A DNA stretch of 64,000 nt from Cladosporium sp. IMV 00045 (taxonomy: Eukaryota > Ascomycota > Dothideomycetes > Cladosporiales > Cladosporiaceae). Within the stretch, counting starts at the first letter, position 1; the number at the start of each line of letters is the position of its first letter. Below the pieces are notes generated by a model that was given only the letters and a program-made list of their open reading frames with translations, did no database searches and was not told the DNA's origin. Below, piece by piece: positions 1 through 9,926 of this stretch. Made by a program: the position numbers and the translations under genes. Location of the stretch: the NCBI GenBank assembly GCA_001931905.2, contig MSJI02000800.1:36301-100300 (forward strand). Reading direction: 5' to 3'.

Positions 1-57
1 ATCGCATCGCATACCAATACCATAACACAGACTCGCGCGCTACCTCTAGCTTCGACC

Positions 58-2358
58 ATGGCTTTCAACTTCGGAGGCTCCAACACTCCTGGCTCAAGCG
101 GCGCAGCTGGAGGATCTCTCTTCGGCACTGCAGGATCAAACAACAATCAACAACAGTCAAAGCCTCTTTTCGGAGGAGCAAGCACACCTTCAGGCGGCGG
201 CGGTGGCAGCTTATTCGGAGGCGGCAGCACTACACCAGCATCCACAGGCCCGAGTCTTTTTGGCGGTAACTCTGCGGCAGGAGGTGGACAACAAAGCAGC
301 AACCTGTTTGGCGGTGCTGCGAGCGGATCATCTACACCTCAGCCTTCCGGTGGAGGACTGTTTGGAGGCGCAAAGCCTGCTGCACCCAGTGGCGGCGAGC
401 AGAAGACTCTTTTCGGAAGCGGCACATCTACACCTCAGCCTGCAGGTGGCAGTCTCTTTGGAGGAGCGACCCCTGCGGCCAGCGGCGGTGAACAAAAGAC
501 GGGTGGTGGTCTCTTTGGAGGCGCACCGGCGGCTCAGAGTGGTACCAGCACTCCCCTTGGCGGTGGATTCAGCTTTGGACAGAAGAAGGACGAGAGCAAG
601 GAAACTCCTAAACCCGCCACCTCTGGCTCGACTCTCTTCGGCGGCGGAGCTGGAGCTGGTGATAAAGCGCAGCCATCGACTACACCAGCAGCGGCGCCCA
701 GCGGCGGTCTGTTTGGCAACAACACATCATCAAGCGGTGGCGGAATGTTCGGTCAAAACAAGCCCCAGGCCGCTCCTTCGAGTGGAGGCAACACCCTATT
801 TGGCGGCGCCCAGCCTGCTGCAAGCACCGGCGGCTCCTCTACCAGCCTTTTCGGCCAGAACGCTGGAAGCACAGCTGGCCAGCAAGCTAAGCCTGCCGCG
901 AGCAACCTCTTCGGTGGTGGTGGCAACACCGCAAGCACTCCTGGAGCAGCTCCAGGCGGGGGCCTTTTCGGCAACGCTGCCTCCAAGGAGACTCCCAAAG
1001 ACGGCAGCACCACACCCCAGGCAAACAAAACCGGTCCTTCTCCAAGCTTCACCCCGGCTGGCAACCCTCCAAGTGCCAGTCTGTTCGGAGGTGGTGGAGC
1101 AGCAGCAGCAGCAAAACCAGCCTCTACCCTCTTTGGTGCACCTGCGGCTAAACCTGACGAGAACAAGGCGCCTTCCTCGAGTGGCACAGATACTCAGGCC
1201 AAGCCTGCTACACAGTTTGGCTTTGGCGGTCTAGGTGGAGCGGCCGCAGGTGGTGAGGCTCCGAAGTCACTTTTCGGCGAGAAGAAGCCCGAAGCTGGCA
1301 AAGAAGCTCAACCATCTACCGAGAAGCCCGCAGAGGCCCCCAAACCCAACCTTTTCGGTGGCGCTTTTGGCAAGAAACCGGAGGAGACCTCAAGCGCAGC
1401 ATCCGGTGAGAAGCCAAGCTTGTTCGGCGGTGCCGGTGCTGCATCTTCCTCCTCTCAGCCTGCCACAACAACCGCGACTTCGGGCGCTACGGCGGGCGGC
1501 GGTCTCTTCGGTGGCGGTGCAGCCAGCACTACTAAGCCTGCCGAAACATCATCCGCCGACAAGCCCGCCGCTTCCACAGCGAATGCCGGCGGTGCGTCCC
1601 TCTTCGGCGCATCCACCGCGCAACAACCCTCACAACCCGCTCAACCTGCCCAACCCGCCTCGCGCCTCACAGGCAAGTCCCTCGACGAAATCCTGACCTC
1701 CTGGTCTACCTCTCTCGCCACGCACCAATCCCGCTTCGCAAAGCTCGCCTCACAAGTCAGCACGTGGGACCGCGAGCTCACGACCAACAGCACATCCATC
1801 TCCAAACTCTACGCGCGCTGCTTCCAAGCCGAGCGCGACGTCGCCGAAGTCGAGCGCCAGCTCTCCACCGTCGAGCAAGGACAGTCCGAGCTCGAAGCGC
1901 GCCTCGACAAGTACGAAGCGGACGTCGACGGCCTGCTCGAGCAGGCCGGTCTCAGCGACGCCGGCGGCGTCGACCGCGAGCGTGAATCCACCTACAAAGC
2001 GGCCGAGGTCTGCTCCGACCGCCTGATGGAGATGAACCAGAGCCTCACGGCCATGATCGAGGGCATCAACGACGCTTCCGCCAAACTTGCCTCTTCCTCC
2101 GCTTCTTCCAGCAAGACTTCCAAAGACGCCGGGGAGGATCCTCTCAGCCAGATCGTCCGCGTCCTCAACTCCCACTTGGCGCAGTTGCAGGTCATCGATT
2201 CCGGCGCGGCAGATTTGACCAAGCGCGTCGAGGCGGCGCAGATGGATGCCGGTGTTGCGGGGAGTAGACTCGGGGCTAGCATGAGGGGTTCCGTGAATGG
2301 TGGTGGTGGAGGAAATGAGGTCGCCGAGGGTTTCAAGCGCAGCTTTTTCAGGCACTAA
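58..2358 (+). CDS. NSP1: Nucleoporin NSP1 (FG nucleoporin, p62 homologue)
   Basis: This 766-residue protein is a central-channel FG nucleoporin. Residues 1 to about 530 are a low-complexity Gly/Ser/Ala/Thr/Pro-rich domain with dozens of LFGG, LFGN and FGQ repeats, the disordered mesh that binds transport receptors. Lys and Glu increase toward the end of this zone. From about residue 537 (LTGKSLDEILTSW) the protein becomes a folded, heptad-rich segment to about residue 690, matching the Nsp1 C-terminal coiled coil that forms the Nsp1-Nup57-Nup49 and Nsp1-Nup82 complexes. The tail has a Ser-rich linker and a Gly-rich run before a basic end. The start is the first ATG in the open frame, 57 bases from the window edge. 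The reading frame is a single exon. The assignment rests on the FG repeats plus the characteristic coiled coil; other FG nucleoporins lack that C-terminal domain. Confidence 0.92.
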   Translation: MAFNFGGSNTPGSSGAAGGSLFGTAGSNNNQQQSKPLFGGASTPSGGGGGSLFGGGSTTPASTGPSLFGGNSAAGGGQQSSNLFGGAASGSSTPQPSGGGLFGGAKPAAPSGGEQKTLFGSGTSTPQPAGGSLFGGATPAASGGEQKTGGGLFGGAPAAQSGTSTPLGGGFSFGQKKDESKETPKPATSGSTLFGGGAGAGDKAQPSTTPAAAPSGGLFGNNTSSSGGGMFGQNKPQAAPSSGGNTLFGGAQPAASTGGSSTSLFGQNAGSTAGQQAKPAASNLFGGGGNTASTPGAAPGGGLFGNAASKETPKDGSTTPQANKTGPSPSFTPAGNPPSASLFGGGGAAAAAKPASTLFGAPAAKPDENKAPSSSGTDTQAKPATQFGFGGLGGAAAGGEAPKSLFGEKKPEAGKEAQPSTEKPAEAPKPNLFGGAFGKKPEETSSAASGEKPSLFGGAGAASSSSQPATTTATSGATAGGGLFGGGAASTTKPAETSSADKPAASTANAGGASLFGASTAQQPSQPAQPAQPASRLTGKSLDEILTSWSTSLATHQSRFAKLASQVSTWDRELTTNSTSISKLYARCFQAERDVAEVERQLSTVEQGQSELEARLDKYEADVDGLLEQAGLSDAGGVDRERESTYKAAEVCSDRLMEMNQSLTAMIEGINDASAKLASSSASSSKTSKDAGEDPLSQIVRVLNSHLAQLQVIDSGAADLTKRVEAAQMDAGVAGSRLGASMRGSVNGGGGGNEVAEGFKRSFFRH

Positions 2359-2869
2359 GAGCCATTGCGTGTGGTTGGTGGGTTGGTGGGTTGGTCAATG
2401 GACATTTCGGGTTTGGTTTTTCTGTATAACTGCGGGCTACTCTAGCCTTAGAGAGGCCCGAGATCACGGCGGCCAAACGCTGCGTTTCTATGGTTTCTGT
2501 TGCCTTCGCGAAAAAAGAACTATTACTCTGTACGAATGATTTCTCTCTTCATGATTATTGAGCGTCCCGTTTGCCAGCTTACTCACGGTACACGCTGGTA
2601 GACATAGTCCTCACAAGACTAATGCCTGCGAGTTTACAAGGATGATCCTCGCATCTTTGTCGGCCTTGCGCATCTGCACGGGTGATGCATGCAAGCAAGC
2701 CACACGGCTGCGCCAAAGCCACAGATCCGCTTCGCGCTTGTATGAGTGACCTACTCAATGTCGACTGAACGTCGTGGGAAAAGGCACAGGCTGGACACTT
2801 GAACCAACGCTCTTGCGCTGGAATGCTGGAGTGCGATGTACACTTGAAATTCGTAACTTTAACCCCCTC
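2359..2869. other. Intergenic region downstream of NSP1
   Basis: This is the convergent gap between NSP1 and the minus-strand membrane-protein gene. It should carry both 3' ends. The short open frames here have no recognisable domain or coding character. I see no repeat or RNA gene. Confidence 0.5.
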
Positions 2870-3508
2870 CTAGACCTGCCCTGAGCCCGCGGCAGCACCA
2901 CCTATACCGCCTTCTTGAGGGTGGAATTCGATGCTTTGCAACAAGTCCGTCACGATGCGCACCCAGATGGTCAGAGAGAACGGCCCAACTGCCAGCGCTT
3001 GCACCGCGAACCCCTGCATGCCTCTTCCGCGAAGTCGTCGGTCGTCACTGATGTGTGCGCAGTACGCGGCAAGCAAGAAGGTGGTGAGAATGCTTCCCAT
3101 CAGAGACGTCAGAATAATTTGATGACCTTGGTGGACGAGACGGTAGCTTTTCGATGCGTAGAGAGCGAAGAAAACTATCCAGAAGCTGATGGCAAGCAGT
3201 CTCCCGTCGTCGTTGGCACCGGCATTAGGTGGCTGCTCAGCGAATGTCGAGACGACCCACCAGGCGATGGCTGCTGCGAAGGCCATGAGCCATGACCAGC
3301 TTCGGTCCTTGAAGTTGTTGTGGTGGGACGCTAGAGTGAGGATCCACAAACTCCAAAAGAAGCCACCACAAAGGAGTAGCAAGCTGAGAGACAGTAAGAC
3401 CGGGTTGAAGTCGTGGCGTCGGGTGGCTCCTTGGCCTCCGCCGTGCGCTGGCGCGGATGGAATAGCACGGGTGTTACCTCCATCTTGGGCGGCAGACAGT
3501 GAACACAA
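2870..3508 (-). CDS. Hypothetical multi-pass membrane protein, 5' end unresolved
   Basis: The open frame encodes about 212 residues with four or more hydrophobic helices: a long one after the basic GATRRHDFNPV segment, then WLMAFAAAIAWWVV, LLAISFWIVFFALYA and LTSLMGSILTTFLLAAY. The C-terminus is Gly-rich. I do not recognise a family. The frame has no in-frame ATG at its beginning: the listed 5' end is a TTG, and a TGA lies a few codons upstream. A likely first exon starts at the ATG at 3583 and reads through about 19 codons in the same frame before that TGA, so an intron in 3484-3550 is probable. I could not find a donor and acceptor pair that keeps phase, so the start is left open. The hydrophobic segmentation supports a real gene; the function is unknown. 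Confidence 0.4.
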   Translation of the reverse strand: MCSLSAAQDGGNTRAIPSAPAHGGGQGATRRHDFNPVLLSLSLLLLCGGFFWSLWILTLASHHNNFKDRSWSWLMAFAAAIAWWVVSTFAEQPPNAGANDDGRLLAISFWIVFFALYASKSYRLVHQGHQIILTSLMGSILTTFLLAAYCAHISDDRRLRGRGMQGFAVQALAVGPFSLTIWVRIVTDLLQSIEFHPQEGGIGGAAAGSGQV

Positions 3509-4442
3509 TAACCACTCCGATCAATCTTGGGAAGACTGCCGGCTTGCTACGTGCGGAGCGTCGTATGCATTCGTAAAAGCCATGAGACCGCGGTCGGTGT
3601 CCTGATTCATCGGACTCAAACAGCTGGCATGGCAAGTCCTCGGTTTTATATTCGCGTGCACACGGTAGCGGGTTCGTATATGCGACGCCACAGCTGCAGA
3701 CGAAATCGAATATCGAGGTAAGGACCAGCAGGAAATGCTCGAGGTCCAAGCATATGATTGACTTCATGGCTTCGCACATAGCTACTAGATAATTCATCAG
3801 CCGTATTGACATTTTTCAACAAGAAAGTGAGAAGCGCTCACTCAAATGGACGATCAGCCGGCGGGCGTGGGTAGTCGCGCCCACCTTCGGTTCGCTTAGT
3901 TTCATCTGGATTGTTCTTGTATCAGATAACAGATTCGATATAAGTCTTCGTTGTTCAGGCGCTATATCGAAGACGACTCGGCCTTACGAGCCCAAAAGCA
4001 CTGGGGGACAAACTGACTTCTATACTCTCTGCCAAACACGAGCCTTTGAAAGGTTGCCGACGGTCAAATTCTTTGCCGCATTCTATTGGCGCACATTCTG
4101 TGCTGCATGAGGAACAAATCACAGCCTCAATGGCCTGAACCATTGTCGGCACGAGCTCAGAGATGCCCAACGTATGCGGACGTGGCTACATGTACATTCT
4201 GTTTGACTGCCTGCGAAGGCACATATCCATCGCTGGTTGGCCGCCTCCGATATATCGAGCAGAGATCGGCCCAGCAACCCAGGCATCATGGCATATCTGT
4301 CGTTGCTCAGAAAGTCATCCAAGCAGAATGTGCTTGCGTGTCCTGCAGGAAACAAGGCAAATGGAAGGCGCAGCGTTCTCACCTTAGAGTCTTTCCGATT
4401 GGCAGGGTGATCGCGTCAGGCTGATCTGTTGGGTAGAAATGC
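3509..4442. other. Intergenic region, possible first exon of the minus-strand gene
   Basis: This stretch includes the possible ATG at 3583 for the membrane-protein gene on the minus strand. The rest contains only short open frames on both strands with no recognisable domain. Local sequence quality looks non-coding. No RNA gene was seen. Confidence 0.4.
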
Positions 4443-4649
4443 AACATGCAAGCCATGACTGCTTGCTGCAGAAGCCACGATATTTGACTGTAGAAGCCAT
4501 GATATTTGGCTGGGGGGGCGAACAGAGCAGAGCCTCAACTAACATAACATGCAAGCCATGACTGCTTGCCGTAGAAGCCATGATATCTGACTGTAGAAGC
4601 CATGATATTTGGCTGGGGGGGGCGAACAGAGCAGAGCCTCAATTAACAT
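4443..4649. repeat. Direct tandem duplication, two copies of about 103 bp
   Basis: Copy 1 spans 4443-4545 and copy 2 spans 4546-4649. Both start with AACATGCAAGCCATGACTGC and end in AGCAGAGCCTCAA(C/T)TAACAT. They differ at about five positions, all C/T transitions, plus one extra G in the G-run of copy 2. Each copy also contains an internal half-repeat of about 22 bp (AGAAGCCA(C/T)GATATTTG). The unit has no coding potential and lies about 150 bp upstream of the next candidate gene. Confidence 0.85.
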
Positions 4650-4798
4650 GAATCATCCCAATGTCTCCTCGTAGATAATTTCCATAACACTTCTCCCCAC
4701 TGACGCCTGGAAGCCAACGACAACCCCCACGACAACCCCCACGACACCAGGCCCTCACCCACGTTTCATCTCAACACCACGAAGAGTGTGCAACGTAT

Positions 4799-5611
4799 AT
4801 GAAGGGTAACCAACTCGTTCCACCTTCTGGTAAGGTCATCAGAAGCGACTCATCTAGTATGGTAACCAGGAACGACCAAGAATATGTGACTCTTCGGAGG
4901 GACCTACCTCAGTATGCGGACAACTACAGAGCAACGAAAGTTCTACTGGGCAAACTGCTCTCTGGCTCCATGACAGTCCGCAATTTGCACACCTGCGCCG
5001 TCAAAGCGGTTGTCGTGATGCTGACTCCTTTCTGCTTGCTTGAAATGAGTAATTTCGCAGCAGCTCGAGGGAGGTCGGTCGATGATGCAAAGGCATCTCG
5101 ATTGTTGAGCCTCATCACTGTGAGTAACCCCAAAGTTGAAGACCATGAGATCCAGGCATCGTCGTGTATTGACAAGAAGACACAGACTTCGATCCCCCCT
5201 CCCTGGGGTGAACTATTCACTGCAACGACAGCGACTGCGTTCGTGATCGCTTTGATGACTTACACCTCGTCAGTCTACTCGTATCATCGGGTGACCGAAG
5301 GCGACAAGCATCAAAGAGTCGCCGTCCTCGCAGCTTTCGCCACCGGATCTACAATTGCTTGGACTCTGGGGCTCAGTCTAGTCGTCGGCATCTTCAGCCT
5401 GGGGGCCTCAGGGGCATTCCTGGGACTCTTGGTAAGCGACATTTTTCACTCCATCGCCTTACGCCACCGGCAGCAGAACCGACGATCTGTGGGTGAGCGC
5501 CCGGGAATGGCGGTATGCGACGAAAAGATTCCCTTCCTTGGCGACGAGGCAAGTCCAGAATTCGTGACATTCACAAGACCGCTTCGGACGGCAGAGCCCT
5601 GCGCGTGTTGA
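4799..5611 (+). CDS. Hypothetical membrane protein
   Basis: This open frame of 270 residues has hydrophobic stretches at about residues 68-85, about 143-160 (ATTATAFVIALMTYTSSVY), and a long one at about 175-220 (VAVLAAFATGSTIAWTLGLSLVVGIFSLGASGAFLGLLVSDIF, given here as positions rather than a motif family). The N-terminal 60 residues are polar and the C-terminal 50 are basic and then acidic. I do not recognise a family. It begins with an ATG and lies just downstream of a short CGACAACCCCCA tandem motif (4718-4741). It could be a real lineage-specific membrane protein, or a chance open frame in a repeat-rich region. The clustering of hydrophobic residues into helix-length blocks favours a gene, but introns cannot be excluded. 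Confidence 0.35.
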   Translation: MKGNQLVPPSGKVIRSDSSSMVTRNDQEYVTLRRDLPQYADNYRATKVLLGKLLSGSMTVRNLHTCAVKAVVVMLTPFCLLEMSNFAAARGRSVDDAKASRLLSLITVSNPKVEDHEIQASSCIDKKTQTSIPPPWGELFTATTATAFVIALMTYTSSVYSYHRVTEGDKHQRVAVLAAFATGSTIAWTLGLSLVVGIFSLGASGAFLGLLVSDIFHSIALRHRQQNRRSVGERPGMAVCDEKIPFLGDEASPEFVTFTRPLRTAEPCAC

Positions 5612-6893
5612 GCTCCAGAACCACCGGGCAACATTCCCCGGCACTTGCAGCCGAGAGATCCTGATGGGTTATGGGGAGGATTCTCAGCCTTGCAGATCAG
5701 ATCTAAAAATCTGTACGAATTCAATCTTGAAGCCCAACCTCGCTCGCCTGATTTTTCTCAGTTTGCATGTGCTTAGCCTCGCCTATTCGACTCGCCGGCA
5801 GAGTAAGGCACCGTCTGACCGACCATGTGAAGTAAGTATGCAATGCGAGGCACGAAGGCCCGATTCTATGCGTTTGCTTCGTCTCGCCTCGCTCGGTCTG
5901 CTTGACCGGACAGGCAGTGCTCAGTTTGACGCCTTGTTTGATGACTTAGGTTGAAGATGTACAGTACTACAGACGAATCAGAACAGGTACAGTACTTCGC
6001 CTCGTCTTGCTCGATTGGCTGACCGGTCGGGCAGTGCTGTGTGAGATGCGTCGTCACCGTTCGAGCCGTGCTTTGCTTCACATCGCCTCGTGAGGTATCT
6101 GACGGTCGGGCGCTGCTCAGTTTGACGCTTTGTTTGATGCCTTGTCTGACGCCTTGTCACGCTCATGCCGTGTAGTACTCGGTACAGACCAGGCGAGCTC
6201 GAGTGCTGTGCGTGAATTGGGAGGTTGCGAAACTTTTAATGGGGCTGTGCGAGAGTGATGTCTTGCAGTGTCAAGACAGAGAAAGATTCGTCTGCCTGAC
6301 GCTCAGCCTCACTTGTCGTTCCGCTTGAGCAGTGCTGTACTCGAGACGGGTCAGGTGAGCCCAAATGCTGCGCGAGGAATCCGGTAGTTGCAGGAGTTCT
6401 TAGTAGTGCTACTCCGTGGAATTGATCCCGCAGCGGAAAGGCAGGAAACCATTCCCCAGCCTGATGCTCAGTCTGACGTTTCATTCCGCTCGAGCCGTAC
6501 AGTATTCGGGACCAATGGGACCAAATGGAAGCTCAAATGCTGTGCTTCTAACCCGGTAATTGAGCGAGCTCGGCCTAGTGCATTTTCGCAAACGTGACAT
6601 CTTGCAGCGTAAACACAGGAAGCTTGAGTCTTGGAAACATGGTGATGGCGAAGAGGTGAAGTGCTGAGGTTGACATTGGGAGAAGCGAGATTCTTGGCAT
6701 GGACTGGCGGGACGTCTGAGCTCGTCTTGTTGACGTCCACCATACGTACACTCCATTTTCTTTGACAGTCGGCTCACTGATAGTAGACATTTTAAATATA
6801 AGTTTCTCGAAATTGTTGAATAAAGATCGTTTCATTCGTTTACAAAATTATCCACTTCCCATCGCGACGCGGTCAAAACCACAGACTAACCGT
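5612..6893. repeat. Degenerate short repeats in a gene-free stretch
   Basis: No convincing gene lies here. The core, about 5880-6620, is built from diverged repeats. A 26-base element (TGCTCAGTTTGACGCCTTGT plus TTGATG) occurs at 5918-5943 and again at 6114-6139 with one change. A GACCGG(A/T)C(A/G)GGCAGTGCT element occurs near 5904 and 6020. Three copies of a unit of about 165 bp start near 6175, 6338 and 6500, each pairing a TACTCGG-like start and an AAATGCTGTGC-like core with a distal CTGA(C/T)GCTCAGxCT...TTCCGCT element. Short open frames across it are by-products of the repeats. It may be the remains of a mobile element, but I see no terminal repeats or transposase fragment. Confidence 0.55.
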
Positions 6894-7949
6894 TTACAAC
6901 TTGCTAACCTCCAACACAGCCTTACCAAAGTTCTTACCCTCGAAAAGACCAACCAGACCCTGAGGAGCATTATCAATGCCCTCAGTAACATCCATCGCAG
7001 CCTTGAAAGAGCCCTCGCCGAGCCACTTCTGGACCTTCTGCTGGTGCTCAACAGCATAGCGGGGACCCATGTTGGCATCACCAACAATGAAACCGCGCAT
7101 GGTCAGACGCTTGGCGACGACCTGCATCAGGCTGCGGATGGGGTACTGGTCCTGGGGCTTGAGGTTGTACTGGGAGATCATGCCGCAGGCGACGATGCGG
7201 CCGAAGTCGTTCATGCACGCGATGGCGGCCTCGAGCTGCTCGCCGCCGACGTTCTCGTAGTAGATGTCGATGCCGTTGGGGGCGAGGCGCTTGAGAGCGT
7301 CGAGGGGCTTCTCCTTCTTGTAGTTGAAGCCGGAGTCGAAGTTGAGGTCCTTGGTGATGAAGTCGAGTTTGGCGTCGTCGCCGACGGAGCCGATGACGGT
7401 GAGACCCTCGTGCTTGGCGAGTTGGCCGACGAGCTGGCCGACGGGGCCGGCGGCGGAGGAGATGAAGATCGTCTCGCCCTTCTTTGGGGCGCCGATGTCG
7501 TAGAAGGAAGAGTAGGCGGTCAGACCGGGCATGCCGAGGGGGCCGAGGAAGTACTTGATGTCAAGGTTGTAGGGGTTCTTGATGACATTGGCGGAGTCGG
7601 CGACCTCCTTGGGAAGGGCGGCGTACTCGGCGGTGGGAGTCTGGAAGAGGCTGACGATCTGGTCGCCAGGGTTGAATTTGGGGTTGTCGCTCTTGAGGAC
7701 GGTGGCGATGCCGCCGTTGGTGATGGCGGAGTTCAGCTCAAAGGCCGGAGTGTAGGACTTGATGTGGCTGGGACGCATGCGGCCGCGCTGGTAGGGGTCG
7801 AAGGAGACATAGTGGATCTTGATGGTGATGCCGCCGGCGGGAGGGGCCTGCTCGGTGTCGAAGGTCTCCTCCTGGACGGCGATGTGCTCACCGGGAATGA
7901 TCTTCTCGGTGGGGTGGGCGAGGTACTTGAGAGTCTTGTTCTGGGCCAT
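6894..7949 (-). CDS. NADP-dependent MDR oxidoreductase (leukotriene B4 dehydrogenase / CurA type)
   Basis: This 351-residue protein belongs to the zinc-independent medium-chain dehydrogenase/reductase family that reduces the C=C bond of enals and enones with NADPH (prostaglandin/alkenal reductases, YncB/CurA). Evidence is the N-terminal GroES-like fold with VSFDPYQRGRM at about residue 48, the PLGMPGLTAYSSF segment at about 137-149, and the Rossmann dinucleotide loop AAGPVGQLVGQLAK at 166-179. The Cys and His ligands of zinc alcohol dehydrogenases are absent. The length is typical. I chose the ATG at 7949 (MAQNKTLKYL), where homology begins; the frame is open for 73 more codons upstream, but that part is low-complexity leader. 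It is divergent from the Maf-like gene. Physiological substrate is unknown. Confidence 0.9.
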   Translation of the reverse strand: MAQNKTLKYLAHPTEKIIPGEHIAVQEETFDTEQAPPAGGITIKIHYVSFDPYQRGRMRPSHIKSYTPAFELNSAITNGGIATVLKSDNPKFNPGDQIVSLFQTPTAEYAALPKEVADSANVIKNPYNLDIKYFLGPLGMPGLTAYSSFYDIGAPKKGETIFISSAAGPVGQLVGQLAKHEGLTVIGSVGDDAKLDFITKDLNFDSGFNYKKEKPLDALKRLAPNGIDIYYENVGGEQLEAAIACMNDFGRIVACGMISQYNLKPQDQYPIRSLMQVVAKRLTMRGFIVGDANMGPRYAVEHQQKVQKWLGEGSFKAAMDVTEGIDNAPQGLVGLFEGKNFGKAVLEVSKL

Positions 7950-9131
7950 GATGGGCAGATGTGAAGGAAGTGGGTATGTAGTGAAGTAGGTGGGGGGATT
8001 GCTGGTGTTAAAGGGTATAGAAAGTATGTAAGAGAGGAAAGTGTGAGAATGTGTGAGGATTGAGATGCTAGGAGGGGAGCAAGACTTATAATATGTACTG
8101 AATGGATACGTGCCTCGGTAGCAGGCAGAGTCAGGGGTTTGCTTGGTAATGGTGAATTGCAAGAGCAAAGGTCAATTGCGGTCAACGGAGCAATGCACGA
8201 GCGTGGACAGACCGAGATGGAGAGATCGATGTTCTTCTACCGACGTTCCAGAGGTGAGGGAAAATAGAGAGAGGGTCCTGAATTATGTCATGCAGACAAA
8301 ACAGTTCATCACTAGCTCGAGACATCTGCGAACCTCGGCCGATGCATTGTTAGGCGCGTAGAAAGTCTATGCGCCACGGCCGTAATGGAAGGATCAAGAT
8401 GAAAATATCATTAATGTATGCCGGGCCTGTTCAGAACATTCTGCGAAACAGAAAAGCCTTGCGCGTTGCTTAGTCAAGCAGAGAAGTGAGAGAAACATGC
8501 CGAGGTTGAATTGGATTGAAAGATGCGTTGCATAAGAAACAAGATGAATTATCCAAGATGGGCATTAATCAGAACGGACTTGTTCACTATACAGGTAGTG
8601 GCCCGGGAAGCATATCGCTACCGAGTTTTTAACGCGCTTGAGGAGTGACGTCCGAGAAGTATGCCTGATGCCTGAGGTTTGACAAGTCATCGAACTGTAT
8701 GACCGGGTCCAGTCGTCTCTGTTCATCAGGATGACTTCACTTACATCTCTTGCCACCGATTTATTGTAATATCTTCAAAAACAAAGAGTTATTCTTCGAG
8801 ACATTTTCTGTGGTAATTCTTACAAACATCAGACATCACCATCAGCATTCGCAGGTAGTATTTCGTCATACCCCAATGCCGCCATCGAGCTCCACGCGTC
8901 ACCAACAGCTCAAGCTCATCCGCATCCCACCAACATCCATCCAAATCCCCGTCTCTGCTTCAGCCCTACACGATCCAAATCCAAATATATCATCATTCAA
9001 ACTTCCTTCCCAATTCAGACACCCTGGGACAATACCACCCCGATCTAACTTATTTCCACCAACAGCGATTCCGGAACTAAAACAAAATAAAGAGAGAAAT
9101 AGCATACAGAATTCTAACAACAACCTCAACC
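7950..9131. other. Divergent promoter region between the oxidoreductase and Maf genes
   Basis: This stretch of 1.2 kb serves as the upstream region of both neighbours. The part next to the oxidoreductase is rich in short GT/CA-type low-complexity sequence, and the part next to the Maf gene (about 8830-9130) is CA/CT-rich, as in many fungal 5' leaders. No gene or RNA was recognised. Confidence 0.45.
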
Positions 9132-9926
9132 ATGACCGACGAGAAACTCCCCCTCAACCCCCCACCCTACACCGACGAACCCCTCCTCCCAACCCAACCA
9201 CCACCCAACAAAAGCGGCGGACCCCGCCCACCCTTCCCCCTCGACCTGCCCGCCCTTAACCTCATCCGCGGCAAGCGCGTAATCCTCGCCTCCGCCTCCC
9301 CTCGCCGTCGGCAACTGCTCGCGCAGATAGGCCTGACCGACCTCGAAATAATCCCCTCCACAGCGCCCGAAGACCAATCGCACGCCCTCCCGCCATTCGA
9401 ATACGTGCTCGCCACAGCGACCACGAAAGCGCACAACGTCTACAGCGCCACGATCGACGATCCCAAAGGCGAGCCCGCCCTCGTGCTCGCGGCCGACACG
9501 GTCGTGTGCACTTCGCTGGGCCAGATTCTGGAGAAACCGCGCAGCGAGCGCGAGCACGTCGCCACTCTGAAACAGCTGCGAGACGGGAACAATGGTTGGC
9601 ACAAAGTGTACACGGCGGTGGTGGCGATGGCGCCCTTGGAAAGCGCGGTCGACCCCGGCTACGCGCTGGAGCACCACGTGGAAGAGACGGCGGTGAAGTT
9701 CGATCAGAGCGTGACGGACGAGTTGATTCTGAGTTATGTGAGGACGAGGGAGGGGGCGGATAAGGCGGGGGGTTACGGCATACAGGGCGTGGGGAGTATT
9801 TTGGTCGAGAGGATTGAGGGCACGTTCGATAATGTTGTGGGGCTGCCGTTGAGGGCGACGTTGCAGTGTATTGAGGGCGTGGTGGTGGAGCCGGGGATGA
9901 GGGAAGAGGTGGAGGATGTTCTTTGA
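9132..9926 (+). CDS. Maf/YhdE-family nucleoside triphosphate pyrophosphatase
   Basis: The 264-residue protein is a Maf-family nucleotide pyrophosphatase (septum-formation protein homologue, human ASMTL N-domain), which hydrolyses non-canonical or modified NTPs and dTTP/UTP to monophosphates. The hallmark phosphate-binding motif ILASASPRRRQLL lies at residues 51-63. The catalytic Asp sits in LVLAADTVV (D122). The C-terminal signature EGADKAGGYGIQGVGSILV is at 208-225, followed by GTFDNVVGLP. The first 45 residues are a Pro-rich extension not found in bacterial Maf proteins. Length is slightly above bacterial family members because of that extension. The gene is one exon and the first ATG is used. 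It is convergent with MED15. Confidence 0.92.
   Translation: MTDEKLPLNPPPYTDEPLLPTQPPPNKSGGPRPPFPLDLPALNLIRGKRVILASASPRRRQLLAQIGLTDLEIIPSTAPEDQSHALPPFEYVLATATTKAHNVYSATIDDPKGEPALVLAADTVVCTSLGQILEKPRSEREHVATLKQLRDGNNGWHKVYTAVVAMAPLESAVDPGYALEHHVEETAVKFDQSVTDELILSYVRTREGADKAGGYGIQGVGSILVERIEGTFDNVVGLPLRATLQCIEGVVVEPGMREEVEDVL

Noticed and set aside
6762..7964. 400-codon plus-strand open frame rich in Val, Leu, Gly and Asp
   Set aside because: It is antisense to the MDR oxidoreductase, whose conserved motifs are unambiguous.
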